DNA of 64,000 bases, from assembly GCF_001436275.1 (NCBI RefSeq), contig NZ_AZEH01000025.1, positions 149,414 to 213,413 on the forward strand, given 5' to 3'. Made by a program: the position numbers and the translations under genes. Shown here one piece after another: positions 24,513 through 33,129 of the stretch. Position 1 is the first letter of the stretch; the number at the start of each line of letters is the position of its first letter. The notes under the pieces are model-generated. The model was given only the letters and a program-made list of their open reading frames with translations, was not told the origin of the DNA and searched no databases. Origin of the DNA: Liquorilactobacillus oeni DSM 19972 (GTDB taxonomy: Bacteria > Bacillota > Bacilli > Lactobacillales > Lactobacillaceae).

Positions 24513-26578
24513 TTTTGACTTACCTTTTTCTCCTGACAAATTGCATTGATGTCTAAGATGAGTGCTACAGCACCGTTACCGATAATTGTGGCTCCCTGAT
24601 ATCTTTTAAGACCCTGCAGAACTGAATCAAGTTTTTTGATTACTATTTCTTGCTGTCCGATCAGTTCACTTACCAAAACTGCATGGTAGCTATGATCACT
24701 TTTAACAATAATTGCGAACTTCTTCGTGTCTTTCGTATCTGGAATTTGTAAAAGCTGAGCAGTCCTAACAACCGGAATAAGTTCATTTTGGTAACGATAT
24801 ACTTCCTGATCGGATGTTTTTATAAGGTCTTCCTTATCGTTAATCATCACAACCCGCTCAACCACATCAAGCGGTACTGCAAAAATTTCTTCGCCGATTT
24901 TTACCATCAAAGCTTGGATAATGGAAAGTGTCAAGGGAAGTTTGATGATGAACTTGGTACCCACATGCAATTTCGTTTTCATCTCAAGTGAACCGCCTAA
25001 TTCACCGATCTTAGCCATAACGGCATCTAAGCCAACCCCGCGTCCAGAAATATTAGTCACCTTTTTAGCAGTTGAAAAACCCGGATGAAAAATTAAGTGA
25101 ATCAATTCATCATCAGACATTCTGGTGGTATCAATTCCCTTGCTTTCAGCACTTTCTTTCATTACTTGAGGATCCAGGCCCTTTCCATCATCTTCAAGTG
25201 TAATATTGACCCGATTTCCCTCTTGATATGCTGACAGCTTAATAGTTCCCTTACGCGGCTTGCCCATCTTTTCACGGACATCCGGAGCTTCAATTCCATG
25301 ATCAGAAGAATTACGCAGCAGGTGGATCAATGGTTCGCTCAGTTCAGAAACAACCGTCTTATCAAGTTCAGTTTCCTCACCTTCAATTACAAGTTCCATA
25401 TCTTTATTCAGATCCCGGGCCAAATCGCGCACCATGCGCGGAAAACGGGTAAATACGACACTGACTTGCTGCATTCGGATCTTCAATACCAGTTCCTGCA
25501 ATTCGGAAGTCAGCCGTGATACCTGTTCAAGCGAATCTTTAACTTCTACTTCACTGTTGCGCTTGCTTGCGTCGTCAAGCTGATTACGATAAACAACCAG
25601 CTCGGAAACAAGGTTCAAGAAACGATCAAGCCGTGATAAATCAACTCTGATTGACTGATTGCGCGTATTTGAATGATGAGGTTTTTCAACAGTTTTTTTA
25701 TTGTCTTTTTGTGGTTTGCTCTTTGCCTTTTCAGGCTTAGCCGGTTGTGCTTTTTCCGGTTCTTTCTTTGGCAGAGGAGCTGTTTTTGCAGTCTGGTAAT
25801 GTTTCTTTTCGTCAAATTCTTCAACGGAAAAAGCGGCGATCTCACTGTTGCTGTCGATGTTTTGCTTAACTTCGGCCAAGCTGTCTTTTGTTAGAAAAAT
25901 CAGCTTGAAATCTGTTTCAAAATCACCATTTTCAAGAAGGTCCACAGTTGGTTCAGTATGGATAACATCTCCTTCTTGTTCCAGCTTCTCCATAATCAAA
26001 TAGACGCGCGGTCCTTTCAGCAAAGTCTCTTTGTCAAGGCGAACTGCTACACTGTAGGCTTGATAACCCTCAACCCCTGCTTTTTGGATCACATCAAGAT
26101 CAGCTTCTTCAAGGTGTTCTTGTACACTTGTAAGTGTCTCTTCTTTAACCGTTTTTTGTGTCCCTGTGTTTTTTTCTGTTTTTTTGCCGTTAACACTTTC
26201 TTCGACTTTGGCCAGTTCCGAAAGCAACTCAGAAATCTGGTCTTCACTTAATTCTTTTTCATCACGCAGATCCTCAACCAATTGTGATAACTTGTCCAGA
26301 CACTTAAAAATCAGTGAAATATAATCACTGTTAACTTTTAATTTACCTGATTTAAAGAAGTCAAACATATTCTCCATCTTATGAGTCAGCTTAGTCATGA
26401 CATCATACCCCATTGTTGCAGCCATTCCTTTTAGAGTATGCGCTGAACGAAATATCTCGTTAACGAGGTCCATGTTGTCAGGTTCGCTTTCCAGCTCCAA
26501 GACGTTATCATTCAACTGCTGCAGGTTATCATCGCTTTCTTCAAAGAAAAGGTCACGGTATACACTATTATCATCCAT
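24509..26578 (-). CDS. cheA: Chemotaxis histidine kinase CheA
   Basis: A 689-residue CheA. The Hpt domain has the phospho-accepting His47 in FRSAHTLKG. A P2-like region follows, with a Lys/Pro-rich linker around residues 265-300. The dimerisation and HATPase domains show the N box LIHLLRNSSDHGIE, G1 LEDDGKGLD and G2 GRGVGLDAV, and the C-terminal CheW-like domain begins near IIQALMVKIGEEIFAVPL. It autophosphorylates in receptor arrays and passes phosphate to CheY and CheB. The ATG at 26576-26578 has AAAGGAG eight bases upstream; it overlaps the cheR end by eight bases. Confidence 0.96.
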   Translation of the reverse strand: MDDNSVYRDLFFEESDDNLQQLNDNVLELESEPDNMDLVNEIFRSAHTLKGMAATMGYDVMTKLTHKMENMFDFFKSGKLKVNSDYISLIFKCLDKLSQLVEDLRDEKELSEDQISELLSELAKVEESVNGKKTEKNTGTQKTVKEETLTSVQEHLEEADLDVIQKAGVEGYQAYSVAVRLDKETLLKGPRVYLIMEKLEQEGDVIHTEPTVDLLENGDFETDFKLIFLTKDSLAEVKQNIDSNSEIAAFSVEEFDEKKHYQTAKTAPLPKKEPEKAQPAKPEKAKSKPQKDNKKTVEKPHHSNTRNQSIRVDLSRLDRFLNLVSELVVYRNQLDDASKRNSEVEVKDSLEQVSRLTSELQELVLKIRMQQVSVVFTRFPRMVRDLARDLNKDMELVIEGEETELDKTVVSELSEPLIHLLRNSSDHGIEAPDVREKMGKPRKGTIKLSAYQEGNRVNITLEDDGKGLDPQVMKESAESKGIDTTRMSDDELIHLIFHPGFSTAKKVTNISGRGVGLDAVMAKIGELGGSLEMKTKLHVGTKFIIKLPLTLSIIQALMVKIGEEIFAVPLDVVERVVMINDKEDLIKTSDQEVYRYQNELIPVVRTAQLLQIPDTKDTKKFAIIVKSDHSYHAVLVSELIGQQEIVIKKLDSVLQGLKRYQGATIIGNGAVALILDINAICQEKKVSQK

Positions 26579-27374
26579 TAATTTCACTCCTTTCATTTTG
26601 TTGCTTCTTTTGATAAATAAATGAATCCAGTTTCTTTAATCCCAACTGGGCGGCCGAATTGATTGTTTCTGTTGCTCCGGTAAAAAGAAGGCCGCCAGGA
26701 ACAAGTGCAGAAGCCAGTTTGCGATAGACCTCATCGCGTGCCTTCGGTTTGAAATAGATAGTAACGTTGCGGCACACAACAACGTGGCAATTTTGTTCAT
26801 ACATATCTTTTAAAAGATCATGCCGTTTAAAAGTTACCCTGCGTTTAAGCTCATTTTTTATTTCAAAAGAAGCGGTATCTGTTTTGTTGAAAAAACGCTG
26901 CAAATCAGCTTTAGCAAGGTTGCTTACTTCATATTCGCTGTATCTTCCTGCACGCGCCTTATTTAAAATTGCTTCATCAATGTCTGTAGCAACAATCCGC
27001 GCTCCAGGACAGTTTTTTTTAGCAGTAATCATTGCTAACGTGTACGGTTCAGCTCCGGTTGAACAGGCTGCACTCCAAATTTTAGGAAACTCAAAGCGAG
27101 AAAAAATTTCCGCATTCATCTTCTGCTCAAATAATTCAAAAATCTCTTTATTACGATAAAAGTTCGTGACGTTGATCGTGAGATGTTCAATAAAAGCTAT
27201 CCGTGCAATACGATCTTCTTTGAGCAAAGAAGCGTATTGCTCCAATGTTTTCGCACCTGCTCTATTCATAATATTGGTAATTCGGCGCTGCATCTGACGC
27301 TCTTTATAGGCATCAAGTTCTATTCCCAGATTTTCTTGTACCCAGTCATTAAAAAAAGCAAAATTTAATCCCAT
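26571..27374 (-). CDS. cheR: Chemoreceptor methyltransferase CheR
   Basis: A 267-residue SAM-dependent enzyme that methylates glutamates on chemoreceptors. The N-terminal helical domain contains YKERQMQRRITNIMNRAG; the catalytic domain has TINVTNFYRNKEIF, the SAM site SAACSTGAEPYTLAM, VATDIDEAIL and VVVCRNVTIYF, where the usual RNVLIYF carries Thr in place of Leu. The family's C-terminal landmark LFTGATETI is present. It lies six bases after cheB. Confidence 0.95.
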   Translation of the reverse strand: MGLNFAFFNDWVQENLGIELDAYKERQMQRRITNIMNRAGAKTLEQYASLLKEDRIARIAFIEHLTINVTNFYRNKEIFELFEQKMNAEIFSRFEFPKIWSAACSTGAEPYTLAMITAKKNCPGARIVATDIDEAILNKARAGRYSEYEVSNLAKADLQRFFNKTDTASFEIKNELKRRVTFKRHDLLKDMYEQNCHVVVCRNVTIYFKPKARDEVYRKLASALVPGGLLFTGATETINSAAQLGLKKLDSFIYQKKQQNERSEING

Positions 27375-27379
27375 CTATT

Positions 27380-28390
27380 TCACCCGACAATTCGCCTTAG
27401 TCTTCTTCCAATCATTTCCAGAGACAAAACCTCGTCCACAGCATCCTCTTCAATCGCACTGCGCGGCATTCCGAAAACTACGCTCGTCTTTTCATCTTGT
27501 GCGATTGTATATCCGCCGCGTTTTTTTACTTCTTTCATCCCTAAAGCTCCATCTTTACCCATTCCCGTCAGAATAACAGCGGTAAGCTGATTGCCATATA
27601 CTGCCGCTGCGGATCTAAAAAGATAATCAACTGCTGGACGAGTACCATGCAGTTTGGGACGCTGATCAAGTTTAATTTTTCCATTTGAAACCGTCATGTG
27701 ATAGTTTCCAGGACAAAGGTACACTTTAGGCAGGATTCTTTCTTCATCTGCAGCTTCAACCACATCTGCATTCGTTTCTTGATTCATCCTGGCTGCAAAA
27801 GAAGGGGTAAACTCCTTTGGCATATGCTGTACAATAAAAATCGGAAGCTGAATCCTTTCTGGAAGCTGTCCAATCAGCTTAAGCAGCACTCCCGGTCCAC
27901 CTGTTGAAGCCCCGATCACGACTGCTGAAAACTTATTGTGTGGCTGCGGATCTTCAAGATTATGTAAGTCCTGCTGCAGTGGAAGCTGTTCTTCGTTGCT
28001 TTCTTCTGCCGAAACAACAGCTTTGAGTCTTAAGCAAAAATTCTCGGTCCATTTCTTACCAACCTTCATTAAACTAGTCGGCTTCTTGATAAAATCAACT
28101 GCTCCCAGAGCTAATGCTTCCATAATTGTCTTTCTATCATCATCACCAGATAACATAATCACAGGTACAGAGGTTTGTTCCTTAAGCTTGATCAGCGCTT
28201 CTAATCCATCCATCACCGGCATGCTGACATCTAATAAGATAAGTGAAAACTCTTGCTCAGAAGCTAGGCTGACTGCTTCTTTACCATTTCTGGCAACTGC
28301 TGCAAGCCTAAAATCTTTTTGAGCTGCCAGAATATTCGTAATAACTCTGCGCATAAACGCGGAATCATCAGCTACTAGGATGTCCATCAT
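27380..28390 (-). CDS. cheB: Chemotaxis methylesterase/deamidase CheB
   Basis: About 336 residues with a receiver domain (acidic residues in LVADDSAFMRR, phospho-acceptor in LILLDVSMPVMDG) and a C-terminal methylesterase. The catalytic Ser is in VIGASTGGPG, the His in IVQHMPKEF and the Asp in LTGMGKDGALGM. It demethylates or deamidates receptors in adaptation. Two adjacent ATGs (28388-28390 and 28385-28387) follow a GGGAG ribosome binding site; the first is listed. Confidence 0.95.
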   Translation of the reverse strand: MMDILVADDSAFMRRVITNILAAQKDFRLAAVARNGKEAVSLASEQEFSLILLDVSMPVMDGLEALIKLKEQTSVPVIMLSGDDDRKTIMEALALGAVDFIKKPTSLMKVGKKWTENFCLRLKAVVSAEESNEEQLPLQQDLHNLEDPQPHNKFSAVVIGASTGGPGVLLKLIGQLPERIQLPIFIVQHMPKEFTPSFAARMNQETNADVVEAADEERILPKVYLCPGNYHMTVSNGKIKLDQRPKLHGTRPAVDYLFRSAAAVYGNQLTAVILTGMGKDGALGMKEVKKRGGYTIAQDEKTSVVFGMPRSAIEEDAVDEVLSLEMIGRRLRRIVG

Positions 28391-28405
28391 CAAAAACTAG
28401 CTCCC

Positions 28406-28903
28406 TTATATATAAACTATCTTGCAGTTAACTACGCGCACCATTGTTTTAAAGTCATTCAAGTCAGCTATCATTGTCCGCCCACTTTTCCCGCCTACAT
28501 GCTCCGCAATGAGCGGAATTTTTAATGCGCTCAAAGTCTCTTCCACGGCTCGTACATTACGTTGACCAACATCTCCATTTTCAGAAAGCGTACTGAAGTT
28601 GAACATATTTGCACCGCCGGCAATTTTGGCTTTTAAGTTGGCTTCAGGCACACGCCTTCTTAATCCAGCTACCATCTCTGGCAACGCCAGATCGGCAAAC
28701 TTTGCTGTATTTAGCAGTCCTCTGTCAACAAAAGGCCGGCTATCAGGCAGCATAATGTGACTCAGTCCGCCGATTTTTGCCTGTTCGTCATAGATAAATG
28801 TGCCCACACAAGAACCTAGGCCAACTGTTATCAGTCTGGAAGGAGCTTTCGCGAACTTATATTCAGCAATACTGACCTTGATCTCACTTTGATTCTGGTC
28901 CAT
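28406..28903 (-). CDS. cheD: Chemoreceptor glutamine deamidase CheD
   Basis: A 165-residue CheD. The catalytic Cys is in VGLGSCVGTFIYD, the His in GGLSHIMLPDS, and the KIAGGANMF segment is typical. It deamidates receptor glutamines and binds CheC to control receptor activity. The ATG at 28901-28903 is preferred to the GTG just before it by spacing from AAGGG. It overlaps the end of the upstream cheW by 20 bases. Confidence 0.94.
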   Translation of the reverse strand: MDQNQSEIKVSIAEYKFAKAPSRLITVGLGSCVGTFIYDEQAKIGGLSHIMLPDSRPFVDRGLLNTAKFADLALPEMVAGLRRRVPEANLKAKIAGGANMFNFSTLSENGDVGQRNVRAVEETLSALKIPLIAEHVGGKSGRTMIADLNDFKTMVRVVNCKIVYI

Positions 28904-29420
28904 CACTGCCTGTACCCTTTTTATTATCTTTATCTTCGTCTTCTTCGACTGCTTTTTCTTCTTGGGAATTCAATTCAGCAAAAGTATTTTGCAGTATTTC
29001 TTCTTGACGATTGTCAAACAGATACTCAAGGTTAATTGCAATCACAACTTGTTTATCGAGCTTTAAAAACTTATCAATATAGCCACGTTTCAAATCAGCC
29101 TTTGCAAGTTCTTCTTCATAATCTGTTTCTGTCAAAGATGAGATTCCCGCAATGCTTTCTACAAGCAGACCGAGAGATTGGCCTTTCCAGCTGCAAAGAA
29201 TGATCTTAGTCTCGCTTCCAGCTTCTGTGGCTAAACCAAAAAGTTTTTCACGTAAGTCAATGATCGGCACTAAATGTTCTTGAAACTCATACGCTCCAAG
29301 CACAAATGCAGGCACATCCGGTAAAGTAATAAAGTTTTTTTCCTCAACGACCCTCTTTACAATGCTGACTGGAAGGCTGAACAACTGCTCGTGGCTTTTA
29401 AATACTACATACTGTTCCAT
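28884..29420 (-). CDS. cheW: CheW-like coupling protein with an acidic tail (second copy)
   Basis: A 178-residue CheW-domain protein. Residues 1-140 are the CheW fold (VFKSHEQLFSLPVSIVKRVVEE, VLGAYEFQEHLVPIIDLREKLFG, LGLLVESIAGI). The last 30 residues are a highly charged, low-complexity tail (EEKAVEEDEDKDNKK and onward). It lies between mcp and cheD, separate from the short cheW near cheY, so the array may contain two non-identical couplers. It lacks a receiver domain, so it is not CheV. Confidence 0.9.
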   Translation of the reverse strand: MEQYVVFKSHEQLFSLPVSIVKRVVEEKNFITLPDVPAFVLGAYEFQEHLVPIIDLREKLFGLATEAGSETKIILCSWKGQSLGLLVESIAGISSLTETDYEEELAKADLKRGYIDKFLKLDKQVVIAINLEYLFDNRQEEILQNTFAELNSQEEKAVEEDEDKDNKKGTGSDGPESK

Positions 29421-29445
29421 GACAGACTAATCCTTTCTTTGAGCC

Positions 29446-30744
29446 TTAAAGTTTAAAACTGTCAACTTGGAATTTCAAAATATTTGTAATACTCTCAATT
29501 TCCTTGACATCTTTTTCAAATTCTTTTACTCCCACATAAAATTCCTCTATGTTAGCTGTAACTTCTTGTGTTCCCGCTGAAGTTTCTGAAATGGCTGAGG
29601 AGATGTTGTTGACAGATTGGCTGACCATATCTTTTTCTTCCACAACGCCTTGAATATTTTTTTCAACTTCTTGAATGCTGCGAAGAAACTTCTTAACAAA
29701 AGCCGAAATATCTTTAGTTGAACCGATTGCCTTTTTGATGTTTTCAGTCTGCTGTTCTCCGTCATCATACGAAGAATTAATGGCCGATACCATGTGCTGG
29801 GATTTCTTTTTAATTGCTTCGATAATTTCACGAATGTTTTTAGTAGAATCACCGCTTTGTTCCGCAAGACTACGAACTTCTTCTGCAACAATAGCAAATC
29901 CTCTGCCAGCTTCTCCTGCACGCGCTGCTTCAATTGATGCATTTAAAGCTAAAAGGTTGGTCTGTTCCGAAAGATCTGTAATAAGTTCAACAATATTGCC
30001 GATACTTTGCACATCCTTGTTCATCTTGTTCATCTCATCTACAAGCTGAGCTTGACTGCCGCGTTCTTTCTCCCAATTTGTCGATACACGGACCATCATC
30101 TCGGAATTATTTGAATTAGATGTTTCCGCTTTTGAGACATATCCATTCATTAATTCAATTTCATCGTGAATCTTCTCGATATTATTGGATAATTCTTTCA
30201 TATCGTCTGAGGTTTGTTCAGCTTCGGCTGCTTGTGAACTTGAAGCCTCCGCAATACTATTCATTGTTGCCCTGACATTTTGAATAGACTCATTTGACTT
30301 TACGGAAGTCTGCGCTAAGATTTCGGCCATTTTGCTCATTCGATCGCTTTCGCTTTTTATACCCACGATAACCGCCACAAAGGCATTCACTAACCCCTTG
30401 ATTCCGTCTTTCAGCTTAAAAATCAACTTTCCATCAGTCTTTTTAGGCGTAAGTTCATCCAATTGCGACATATCACCGGAAACAACTGTTTCTACACTCT
30501 TTTGAACCTGTTCAAGTTCTTTTTTAGAAAGAGCCATTCCCTTGATCCCTAACGTTTCACAAGCAGCTGCATGTAATATTAAAATCACCGCTGCAAAGAT
30601 CAAAAACTTTCCTGATAACCCTTCCTCGCTTGCACCGCTGATAACAACCAGATATGTTACCAGTAAAACCAAAAGTGTGATACATGCAGGCGCGAGAACA
30701 CGAATCCTCGGTTCCTTGAATACCTTCAAAAACTTTTTTAACAT
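29446..30744 (-). CDS. Methyl-accepting chemotaxis protein without a large sensor domain
   Basis: A 432-residue receptor. Two closely spaced membrane helices (about residues 13-35 and 47-62) leave only some ten residues outside, so there is no extracytoplasmic ligand domain. A linker and the signalling domain follow, with the hairpin tip [32 protein letters not shown]. It opens the chemotaxis block behind a consensus sigma-28 promoter. It may sense membrane or cytoplasmic signals, or depend on another protein. A ribosome binding site GGAAGGGG precedes the ATG. Confidence 0.92.
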   Translation of the reverse strand: MLKKFLKVFKEPRIRVLAPACITLLVLLVTYLVVISGASEEGLSGKFLIFAAVILILHAAACETLGIKGMALSKKELEQVQKSVETVVSGDMSQLDELTPKKTDGKLIFKLKDGIKGLVNAFVAVIVGIKSESDRMSKMAEILAQTSVKSNESIQNVRATMNSIAEASSSQAAEAEQTSDDMKELSNNIEKIHDEIELMNGYVSKAETSNSNNSEMMVRVSTNWEKERGSQAQLVDEMNKMNKDVQSIGNIVELITDLSEQTNLLALNASIEAARAGEAGRGFAIVAEEVRSLAEQSGDSTKNIREIIEAIKKKSQHMVSAINSSYDDGEQQTENIKKAIGSTKDISAFVKKFLRSIQEVEKNIQGVVEEKDMVSQSVNNISSAISETSAGTQEVTANIEEFYVGVKEFEKDVKEIESITNILKFQVDSFKL

Positions 30745-30871
30745 TATCGCTACCCCTTCCGATATAAAAAATCGTTTAATTTTTCAAAGGTTCCATCAAC
30801 ACTGATACTGTTTAATAAAAAAGCTCTTATAAGACTGTAATCAGCTCTTTGATGGTAATCCTACTTCTTTC

Positions 30872-30898
30872 ATATCGGCGATTATGTAAGAATTTTTA
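30872..30898 (-). promoter_or_regulatory. Sigma-28 promoter of the mcp-che-fliM-fliY block
   Basis: TAAA (30895-30898), exactly 15 bp, GCCGATAT (30872-30879) on the minus strand: a consensus sigma-28 promoter starting directly after the ATPase gene. No terminator lies between, so early-operon transcripts may also enter. Confidence 0.9.
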
Positions 30899-30907
30899 AG
30901 ATGGCAG

Positions 30908-31618
30908 CTACCAGATATATACATCTTTCGGGTCTGCTATACTTGAAAAACCGCCATTTTCTTCATCTCGTATTAAATATCCGTTTTGCAGCTCCAATAC
31001 CCGTCTGCGAACTGTGTTGACCATAGTACTATCGTGAGTTGCCATAATAACAGTCGTTTTCGTTCGATTTATTTTAAAGAAAAGTTTCATAATCTCTAAA
31101 GCAGACTTGGCATCCAAATTCGCTGTAGGTTCATCTGCCAAGATAATCGGCGGATTATTAATAATCGCTCTGGCAATTGCAACCTTTTTTTGCTGGCCGA
31201 TTGACAGCTCGTTTAGGTAGCTATCTTTATATTCAGCCATTCCTACTTCTTTCAAAACTGCCTGGACTCTTTTCTCATCTGCAAACGTTCCCGATCCGAC
31301 AGCCTCTAAACAATATCTGATGTTTTCAAAGACCGAATAGTAAGGAATAAAGAGATCAGTTTGTAAGACAATTCCTAATTGCCGCCGCAGTTTATAAAGA
31401 GAACGCGTTTTGATCTTTTCAAGCCGTGTATTCCCCATAATAATGGAGCCTCCAGTCAGCTGTTCTTCACGGCAAAGAAGTTTTAATAACGTCGATTTTC
31501 CAGCGCCGCTTGGCCCAACTACATAAATAAATTCGCCCTGTTTCGCATCAAAATTAATTCCTGTCAGCGCCATATTTTTGCTGTTGAATTCTTTACTGAC
31601 ATTTCTGAGGCTGATCAT
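30908..31618 (-). CDS. FtsE-like ABC ATPase in the flagellar operon
   Basis: A 236-residue ABC ATPase resembling FtsE. Walker A is GPSGAGKST, Walker B is PIILADEPTANLD and the switch His is in IMATHDS. The signature is LSIGQQKKV in place of LSGGQQQRV, a substitution of the first Gly. The C-terminal 15 residues (DEENGGFSSIADPKDVYIW) have no counterpart in ordinary FtsE. There is no FtsX or other membrane partner beside it. It is the last gene of the early operon, 13 bases after flgG. Possible roles include wall remodelling for rod or hook penetration; this is inference. Confidence 0.85.
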   Translation of the reverse strand: MISLRNVSKEFNSKNMALTGINFDAKQGEFIYVVGPSGAGKSTLLKLLCREEQLTGGSIIMGNTRLEKIKTRSLYKLRRQLGIVLQTDLFIPYYSVFENIRYCLEAVGSGTFADEKRVQAVLKEVGMAEYKDSYLNELSIGQQKKVAIARAIINNPPIILADEPTANLDAKSALEIMKLFFKINRTKTTVIMATHDSTMVNTVRRRVLELQNGYLIRDEENGGFSSIADPKDVYIW

Positions 31619-31631
31619 TATTTTTCACGTC

Positions 31632-32414
31632 CTATTCCGAAAAACGGTTAACGGTTCCCAACATGTCATCTGTTGACTGAAGGACTTTTGCATTCAAAGA
31701 GTATGTCCGCTGTGCAACCATCATATCTGTCATCGAGCCAGCCAACTCTACGGTTGAATTCTCTAATGCATATTGATTAATACTTCCTAAGGTTCCGCCG
31801 TTCAAATTCGAAATAAGTCCTCCACCGGCTGCAACCTGATACAAAGTATCTCCTACCGGCCGCAGATCTTCCATGTTTTGCGGCTGGTAGAGATTGATCT
31901 TACCGACTGTTCTTGCTTCAGCACCCGTTTGAATACTGGTCGTTCCATCAGCTGCAACTTTAACGTCGCCCTTTGGCCATTGCTGCTCGGGTACCGTTTC
32001 ATTTACTGCTACCCTATAGCCCGCTTCATTAACAAGCTCCCCATCAGCGTTACGATGAAAATCACCCGCGCGCGTGAGGTAAAGCTGGTTATTTTGGTCG
32101 TATACTCCAAAAAAACCCTGGCCTGAAATTGCTAAGTCATACGGTGAAGCGGTTTTTTTCAAAGCTCCCTGTGCCGCATTGATAGCCTCCTGATCAGCCT
32201 CCAACCCGCGATCCAAACCGATTTGACCTGCTGTTTGACTTATACCGACTTCATTTTGCGTAACCTGATCGTTTAAAAGTTCTCTAAAGCTTGTATCACG
32301 TGCTTTATATCCAACAGTATCAACATTCGCAATGTTATTTGAAACACTGTCAAGGCTCTGCTGCATTCCATTCAGCCCCGATTTGCTGATGGATAGGATT
32401 CCGTCAATGTTCAC
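31632..32414 (-). CDS. flgG: Flagellar rod protein FlgG-like (FlhP type)
   Basis: A 260-residue rod protein. The N-terminus contains the family signature SGLNGMQQSLDSVSNNIANVDTVGYK, the middle DLAISGQGFFGVYD and LTRAGDFHRNADGELV, and the C-terminus VELAGSMTDMMVAQRTYSLNAKVLQSTDDML. It builds the distal rod through the cell wall, like FlhP in Bacillus. The start is GTG at 32412-32414 with GGAGG seven bases upstream. Confidence 0.92.
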   Translation of the reverse strand: MNIDGILSISKSGLNGMQQSLDSVSNNIANVDTVGYKARDTSFRELLNDQVTQNEVGISQTAGQIGLDRGLEADQEAINAAQGALKKTASPYDLAISGQGFFGVYDQNNQLYLTRAGDFHRNADGELVNEAGYRVAVNETVPEQQWPKGDVKVAADGTTSIQTGAEARTVGKINLYQPQNMEDLRPVGDTLYQVAAGGGLISNLNGGTLGSINQYALENSTVELAGSMTDMMVAQRTYSLNAKVLQSTDDMLGTVNRFSE

Positions 32415-32427
32415 TCTGCTCTACCTC

Positions 32428-33129
32428 CTAAATCTTTCCTAGTTCGTTAACAGCCTTATTGAGGGTTTCATTAGTTGTACTTAAAACTTTTTGATTAGCT
32501 TCAAATTCACGGCCCGTTTGAATCAGCGAAACCATTTCATCTGCTGTTGCAACATTCGACTGTTCCAAATACCCATTCAAAAGTCGTGGAACTTCTGTAA
32601 TAGGAGTTTGTCCCGTTGTATAATATGTATTCCCGACATTTTCAAGCTGCTGCGGGTTGTTAAAGGAAACAACGGCAAAATCCGGATTCTGCCCGGCAGT
32701 TACTGGGTTCCCAGCATTGCTCAATACTTGATAGCCTTCTTGTGTCACATACTGGTTCTGTGCATTCAACTTAAAATTGCCATTTCGGGTATAGGCAGCT
32801 GTTCCATTCGGCATCTGAACCGTAAAATAACCATTGTTTTCGATTGCAAAGTCAGTTGACCGTCCGGTTTGCTTAAACGCTCCTTTTTCCGTATTTAAAG
32901 ATGCTCCATCCAGTTGATTGCCGAAAGTAAAATCGCCAATCTCATTGCGCTGATCAACGTTTGGACCTCCTTGATAATTTTGGAAACGAACTGCTTTAAG
33001 CGTCGATTGAAAAAGCTTTTTTGCCTGGTAACCGGGCGTATTTACATTTGCAATATTACTGCTGGTATTTTCTTGTCTTTTCAGTAAAACATCAATGTTT
33101 TGTCTTAAAGTATCCAATCCGCGTATCAT
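32428..33129 (-). CDS. flgF: Flagellar rod protein FlgF-like (FlhO type)
   Basis: A 233-residue rod protein of the same family as its neighbour: N-terminal LLKRQENTSSNIANVNTPGYQ, middle DFAIENNGYFTVQMPNGT, and C-terminal VATADEMVSLIQTGREFEANQKVLSTT. In Bacillus the equivalent pair is flhO-flhP. Its ATG overlaps the fliA stop by four bases, so translation is probably coupled. Confidence 0.92.
   Translation of the reverse strand: MIRGLDTLRQNIDVLLKRQENTSSNIANVNTPGYQAKKLFQSTLKAVRFQNYQGGPNVDQRNEIGDFTFGNQLDGASLNTEKGAFKQTGRSTDFAIENNGYFTVQMPNGTAAYTRNGNFKLNAQNQYVTQEGYQVLSNAGNPVTAGQNPDFAVVSFNNPQQLENVGNTYYTTGQTPITEVPRLLNGYLEQSNVATADEMVSLIQTGREFEANQKVLSTTNETLNKAVNELGKI

Noticed and set aside
30908..31618. 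An ordinary FtsE of the cell-division FtsEX pair
   Set aside because: No ftsX follows, the signature motif is altered, and the gene is embedded in a flagellar operon.
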